This document shows positions 16,909 to 22,004 of a stretch of DNA of 22,004 bases, piece by piece. The notes beneath the pieces were generated by a model. It had not been told where the DNA came from and ran no database searches. It saw nothing but the letters and a program-made list of their open reading frames with translations. The DNA comes from Hemicentrotus pulcherrimus (Eukaryota; Echinodermata; Echinoidea; Camarodonta; Strongylocentrotidae): NCBI GenBank assembly GCA_003118195.1, contig BEXV01000036.1:106294-128297 (forward strand), read 5' to 3'. Position numbers and translations under genes: made by a program. Each line of letters starts with the position of its first letter. Positions within the stretch are counted from its first letter, which is position 1.

Positions 16909-17095
16909 GTTCCTTTTCTTTTGGTAAAATACGCTATACAGTTCCTAATTTGAAAACATGGTCCCTTTTCTTTCGGTAAGGAGGCTCTAGAGTTGGTGTA
17001 AAACTCATACACAAATACTGCACCAGCGTTCGGATCGAGACCTGTATACATTGCAGTTGTTCATTTGAATACACAGTTCCTTTTTCTTTTGGAAA
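16909..17095 (+). repeat. three spaced copies of a pyrimidine-rich 19-20 bp motif
   Basis: GTTCCTTTTCTTTTGGTAA (16909), GTCCCTTTTCTTTCGGTAAG (16961) and GTTCCTTTTTCTTTTGGAAA (17076). Each is preceded by related text (TCAACATATT, TTTGAAAACATG, TTTGAATACACA). It looks like a decayed tandem repeat with unequal units. Confidence 0.6.
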
Positions 17096-17462
17096 AGATC
17101 TATAATAAAGTTGGTCAAAACTCAACTTAATGCCCGCATACCTAACACTCGTATAGGAGAGGTCTATCTGTGTTGACAAACAATGAAACTCGTCACCGCT
17201 CCTTTTAATCCTGTGTACTCATTGGATGACGGGTTATGCAAATGAGAAAGATTAATCTATTGTGTACCGGTGCTCATTCATGCATTGGCTTCTTATTGTG
17301 AAGTGCTCTTTTATTCATTCGTCTGCTGCCCAACTTTTCTCATAGACTAGCCCTGTGACGATCTTACACAACAGAGCCAGGAGCGTATTCGAAAGCACAC
17401 CAAAATATTAAAACCTGTTACTTAATTATTTGATAATTTGTCATACATGTACCTTTGAACAG
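17096..17462. other. intergenic, no feature seen
   Basis: No open frame, hairpin or repeat recognised in this stretch. Confidence 0.4.
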
Positions 17463-17599
17463 GATTGGTACCAGGCCTGCAGGATACATCGATGGATGTG
17501 GTATTAGTTGAAGAACATCGCCTACCGACGATGGCTGTACTTGTAGAAGCGGGTGATGATCCAGGGTTTCCTGAGGAATGTCCCGAAGACATACTACGG
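17463..17599 (+). other. exon-like open block of unknown identity, orientation uncertain
   Basis: On the plus strand TTTGAACAG precedes and GTAAGT follows a 137-nt block, open in one frame: LVPGLQDTSMDVVLVEEHRL then PTMAVLVEAGDDPGFPEECP. On the minus strand an overlapping block from CCCGTAG to AAG/GTACAT is open in two frames. I cannot assign a family. The GC content is visibly higher than the flanks, which suggests a coding exon or a relic of a mobile-element gene. No partner exons were found nearby. Confidence 0.35.
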
Positions 17600-20100
17600 G
17601 TAAGTGTTAACAACATGGATGTAAGAGGGGCAGGTGGTTGGTAAATAGATGATCTGACTTTATTATACAATAACAATGAAACCGTTTTTTAAATAAGATC
17701 TTGTTTTAAAGCCCCACTGTACAACGTGTAGCTATGCTCCCTCTATAGTTATAGAAAACAAAAATGCTTAATCGATGACCATTGGTGCCTCATGATCCTC
17801 TTTTTCTTATGTTAATTCAGGGCTGAGTTGATGAGATAGCCACCTGTCAGTGACCACCCTGGGTGGTCTAATCCCTCCTAGCCTAACTAGTACAGACGGT
17901 CTTTAAAAAATAATCGGAACATGGTTTTAGACTTCATATATTGGGTAAAGGCCAAAGATCACGGTTACAAAGATATCACTGTGCTATAATATATTAATTA
18001 ATGCAGAAGACATTGTCAGATGTCAATATTTTCGAAACTTAGTTCAGTTGAACTGAATATGTCATGGTGTCACGTTGGAAAGTCTTCATCGTGGTATTAA
18101 AGTGTGTATTAAATTGTTATATCGGAAGAGGTTTGTTTTTTTACTATACTATTACTAGTCTGCGATTAATTTAGGGAGGTTTAACATCTCTCGCACTACC
18201 AATGATGACGACAACATTATGCTTTTCAGAAACTTCTTAGAAGAAGACTGATTGTTAATGAAAATGGCAGGAAATCATTGCACGTGACTTGACAATGGCG
18301 ACAAATAAACCTCAGTGAATAGCCTGCAGTAATATTACCACAACACTAAAATGCAATACAAATAAAAGTTGTTTTGCGAAAATTCAATGTAAGAGTTTGG
18401 ATACCTGATATTAATTGTCAATCTAATACATGCATGATTCATCATCCGACTATAAAGAGAGGTAGGTGCACTTATGTGAATAACAGAGTGGGTAGGTCTA
18501 GGAAAAAAATAAAGGAGCACCAACAAAAGTTAACAATTTACAAGAAAACGATCTCATTCAAGAAGATAGAGAATTCTATAGAGGGAATTTCTTTAGAAAG
18601 TAAAATACGCGTTATAATTCTCGATATAAGATTTTGATTTAAATACCTTTTTTAAATTACCAATCAAACATGGGCATAAGGAATAATGACATTATAATAA
18701 CCGTCGTTAATAAGCCCGTCACCTTACATGTCTTACTACAGGAGTACAGCCGACTTTGAATGTCAAGTATACATATATGTTAACACGTGTTTTTAGCACC
18801 ATACCCACCGGAAATCCCTTGGTATCATACTTCAAGAACAATATACAGTTTAGCACATGTGCACACTAAACTGCTATTGTTTTAATCTGGTAGATCGATA
18901 CTTTACCCCAATTCTACTCTATATATTCCTAATATATCAATACATGTTCAGCTCTGGTGATAGATCAATACATTTTCCGAAAACTTTCTGTGCCATAACA
19001 TCTGTTAGTGTACCCTAAATATAATTGAAGACACTTGATTCCCGACTTGATTATGAATATTTTGACATTGACTTGTTTTAGCGCGTATACGCAGTACAAT
19101 GTNGGGGGGGGGGGATTGGTGCTTAACAAACACATCTCTCTATATTGTGTCAAGAAGAAAAAAAATGATCTGAAAAGACGTATCATTATAGTCTGAGGTA
19201 ATTACCAATATGATAGGCTTGATAACAAATCAAACAGTTCACTACAAAAGTGAGTTAGTTAAGTTAAACTGCACTCAAATATAGTGTCCAATCCTTAATT
19301 CCAGTGGAAATGTATATTGTTTACATAGTTTCACAATATATACACACTCTATGGAAAGTTCCAGTTCCAGTTAACAATACCAGAAAAACCCTTCGGCAAA
19401 ACTATCTCTAGTCAAGCGTTTCATCCTTTTGTATCTAAGCACCACGAATCGGAAAAAATGGTGCTCTATTGCTGAGATCCTGCAAGTATTGTGGCGCACT
19501 TCATGAACAAAAAAATCATATGAATACATTTGGGTTAACTCAAGTGGTTATTTTGTATCGGGAATCTACAACACATCAAAACAGCGATTGTTAGGCAATA
19601 TCGCTTTTGACATCTTGCCAAGATGTATTTAGGTGTGTCATGTCTGACAACAATATTTCACTCCAATTCCTCATGTTCATTTCAGGGGAATTCCGTTGAC
19701 GTCATTTTGCTTTCTCGTTGCTCTTATTTATATCTGCTTAATTAATGTATATTTTCATCCAGGAAGGAATCGTACAATTTATTTAAAAAAACATTCGCGT
19801 TAAATGATTAGCAATTGTTTGAATTTTCGTCTAAAAAATCTACTTTTTGCCATATGGGATTTTCATGGAAGAGAAAACAGCTTGGAATGAAATCTGTAGC
19901 CGTTTATCTATTGTAGGAGGAACAGACACGAAGGAAGGTCGGGTCGTGAGTGGCGGAAATAGAAGTCCTTTGGAATAACATCGCTTTTCCAATGTCCTTT
20001 GAAGTTTGAGTCATGCGCGGCGATTCTAATTCCCCTAAACTATATTGTCACCATCAACGACCCTAGGATAACTAATTAATATTGTTTCTAATAGAATGGA
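17600..20100. other. intergenic, no gene recognised; contains an N
   Basis: AT-rich and mostly unique-looking. The palindromes ACATCTTGCCAAGATGT (about 19610-19626) and TTTAGCACATGTGCACACTAAA (about 18850-18871) are present. A single N at 19103 precedes a run of G. No exon with acceptable borders was seen. Confidence 0.45.
19103..19103. other. assembly gap (single N) before a G-run
   Basis: The N directly precedes a run of eleven G. Unlike 8206, the flanks are not duplicated. Confidence 0.8.
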
Positions 20101-20412
20101 GAAGTGTGACGTCATCAAAAAACTATTTTTAGAATTCCTCAATTTGAACTTCATTTTCCGAAAGAGCATTACAAAATGTCCAAATGTTGAAAACCAAATG
20201 AATATATTGGCTGAGATATTTCCTTAAATTGTTATGACCGTCTGAATAAATAGATTTCTTATGGCAATCTATTTATTTAGATGGTCATATCTCAGCCAAT
20301 ACTTTAACATTTTCATTTGGTTTTCGACATGTGGACATTATTTTTGATGCTCTTTCGGAAAATGAAGTTTAAATTGAGAAATTTTAAAAATAAATTATGT
20401 TGTCACAGCTTC
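20101..20412. mobile_element. 312-bp near-complete palindrome, foldback MITE
   Basis: Left arm 20101-20256 and right arm 20266-20412 are inverted copies around a 9-nt loop. Shared landmarks include CTTCATTTTCCGAAAGAGCA against TGCTCTTTCGGAAAATGAAG, and TTGGCTGAGATAT against ATATCTCAGCCAA. The ends are GAAGTGTGAC and GTCACAGCTTC. There is no open frame of note. A related half copy lies at 11988-12132. Confidence 0.85.
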
Positions 20413-21977
20413 AGTACTCTATATACTACAAAGAAGTATTTATGTTACAGTTTAAGAGATTATCCTCATCTCTTTTCAGTACAGAGTTTGTCTTTTGTCA
20501 TAAAGAGAAATTCGGTGTTTTAAAGAACCCCTCAATCAATATTTTGGCTGCCCGTATCAGAATAATAATTAAGTTTGGGGAAGGGGGGATTGACTGAAAA
20601 CAAAACAATAGACGACAGACCGTAACAAATTGCGACACAAGAGCAGAGACAGAAGAGACATTTCAGTTTCCATATGCCTGGTACCCATCTGTTATAGTCG
20701 GCATGGATTGATAACACTGGACCAAGGTGAAACGGTACCCGTATCCTGTGAGCACCAATCACTGATTCAAATTCACGAGCCCTTATTTTATGATCAATAA
20801 ATTGAATGACCTAAATTAACTTTATGACACTTGATTACACTCGATCTTGTCATGTACATGTCTCCATAACGAGGACATATTTTCGAAAAATATAATTGTT
20901 TACTTGTCTGAAGTCTACTAAAAAAAATTTAATGGCATCCAGGGAATCTTAAGATCTTTTTATTGATAATCTCTTAATATAGCACTCTAGATGATCCTGA
21001 AAGTTTTTGTGGTACAAGTGTATTCGTCGCTGACTCTCTGACAGTGAAAGGCAAAAGAAAAGGGAATCATATTTCCAGATATTTCGTCTCACAACTTTTC
21101 AAACAAATATCACCGGGGAAGAAGAAGAAAAAAAAGGATTCTCAAAATTATCTCCCGAGAGCCCACAATTTTGACCGATCTATAAACGATATACCTAAAT
21201 TTGGATCACGAAACCTAATAATACTGATCTACCAGATTTATTTTTTATTTTTTTTCAATTCACTGGTCATCATTTTAACAATATACGGCCTTGAGTTTAG
21301 TTTAGAAATCATGATTCTCCAGATCACTGCGTGGTATGGTACTTCGCCTTTATTATCGGGGCCACTTTGCAAATGGCCTTCCCCAACCTAGTTTTAATAA
21401 TCGAATTCCAAGTTGTAAAAAACAATTTCCCATTGTAATTCCTTCTAACTCAGATTCATGAGAAATAGTCCAACTCCCATAATAATAGAGTAAACTTCTA
21501 CCAACATCAATCAAAAATCCCCCAAAACAAAATGCCAGGGTATAACTATCTATAATGTTAAACTAACCGTGACTCTGCATTCGTGAAAGAGACGTATGTG
21601 GAGCGTCAAAATACTTTGAACTTGGCAAACAATTAGTATTTATTGACTGTATCCAATAACATAACATAACAAAGGATAATCATGCAGACTCCTATATAAG
21701 CAGAATTGTATTCGCTAATTCCTACTATCTATATGCCTATATATATATAGCTATATATCATTTGCTGGTATACTTGGAAGGCATGTGAACATTATTATGC
21801 ATAGAACAATGAGAGCAGTCTAAATTGAATTTGGCAAGTGGTGACAAAACTTGATCAACATTATTAGTACCTTATAAAGGAATTACTACATGTCTTTTCA
21901 AATCATACTTTAACCGAAATTTGCTTATTCTAAAGAGATTGTTACATTACATCAAATCGTGCGTATACATGCCTACA
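20413..21977. other. intergenic, no gene recognised
   Basis: AT-rich, with poly-A/K-coding runs at 21121-21136, poly-T at 21239-21255 and an AT repeat at 21728-21760. Open frames here are low complexity. Confidence 0.45.
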
Positions 21978-22004
21978 CAGTGGCGGATCCAGAGGGGGGG
22001 GGGG
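21978..22004 (+). mobile_element. probable start of a second hAT-like terminal repeat, cut by the window end
   Basis: CAGTGGCGGATCCAGA followed by a G-run resembles the CAGTGGCGTACGCAGG end of the element at 14448. The rest is outside the window, so the other terminus and target duplication cannot be checked. Confidence 0.5.

Noticed and set aside
17830..17870. CACCTGTCAGTGACCACC as a relic of the pogo-like MITE
   Set aside because: Only a short match to the 17-bp motif, with no TIR or second motif next to it.
21044..21391. 115-codon plus-strand frame with poly-Lys and poly-Phe
   Set aside because: Low-complexity stretches from A-runs and T-runs, with no likeness to any protein.

Overview
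This is eukaryotic, intron-rich, AT-rich DNA from an animal, probably a marine deuterostome. An echinoderm such as a sea urchin is my best guess. The grounds are tRNA-derived SINEs with a 'TTTGGTAAGGCATTAAT'-type core, pogo/Tigger-like and hAT-like MITEs, and a coiled-coil gene of metazoan type. The organism is an inference; no rRNA or mitochondrial marker is present. Bacterial features (operons, ribosome binding sites, CRISPR) are absent and were not expected.

One protein gene can be built with confidence. It lies on the minus strand from the ATG at 11176 down to at least 307, and continues off the left edge. I resolved 13 consecutive coding exons whose phases join exactly. They total 1884 nt, or 628 codons, with no internal stop. 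The N-terminus has a charged heptad-rich coiled coil, followed by conserved blocks such as ADVMKEEMENCQKREFSKEN and HMHMLRWKRFCEH. From memory this resembles coiled-coil domain-containing protein 162 (CCDC162/C6orf183 family). All introns are GT-AG except intron 9, which looks like GC-AG.

Layout: 1-306, intron 13. 307-11176, the CCDC162-like gene, whose introns carry a 280-bp tandem duplication with a SINE (3845-4486), a pogo-like MITE (5833-6146), a foldback element (7123-7228), GA microsatellites and two SINE copies (about 9066-9265 and 10268-10546). 11177-22004, upstream and intergenic DNA with no recognisable host gene but many mobile-element relics: a hairpin and a half-palindrome (11905-12132), a 120-bp hairpin (12594-12714), a degenerate purine-rich array (13763-13950), a hAT-like MITE with a perfect 8-bp target duplication (14448-14593), a LINE 3' coding remnant (15215-15376), an unexplained exon-like open block (17463-17599), a 312-bp palindrome (20101-20412), and the start of another hAT-like end at the window edge (21978-22004).

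The main structural anomaly is that 7280-8205 and 8207-9134 are virtually identical and separated by a single N. This is almost certainly an unmerged contig overlap, and it falsely doubles exon 4. I found no convincing novel biological system. The most interesting items are the exon-4 duplication, the MITE families with subterminal repeats, the GC-AG intron and the orphan open block.
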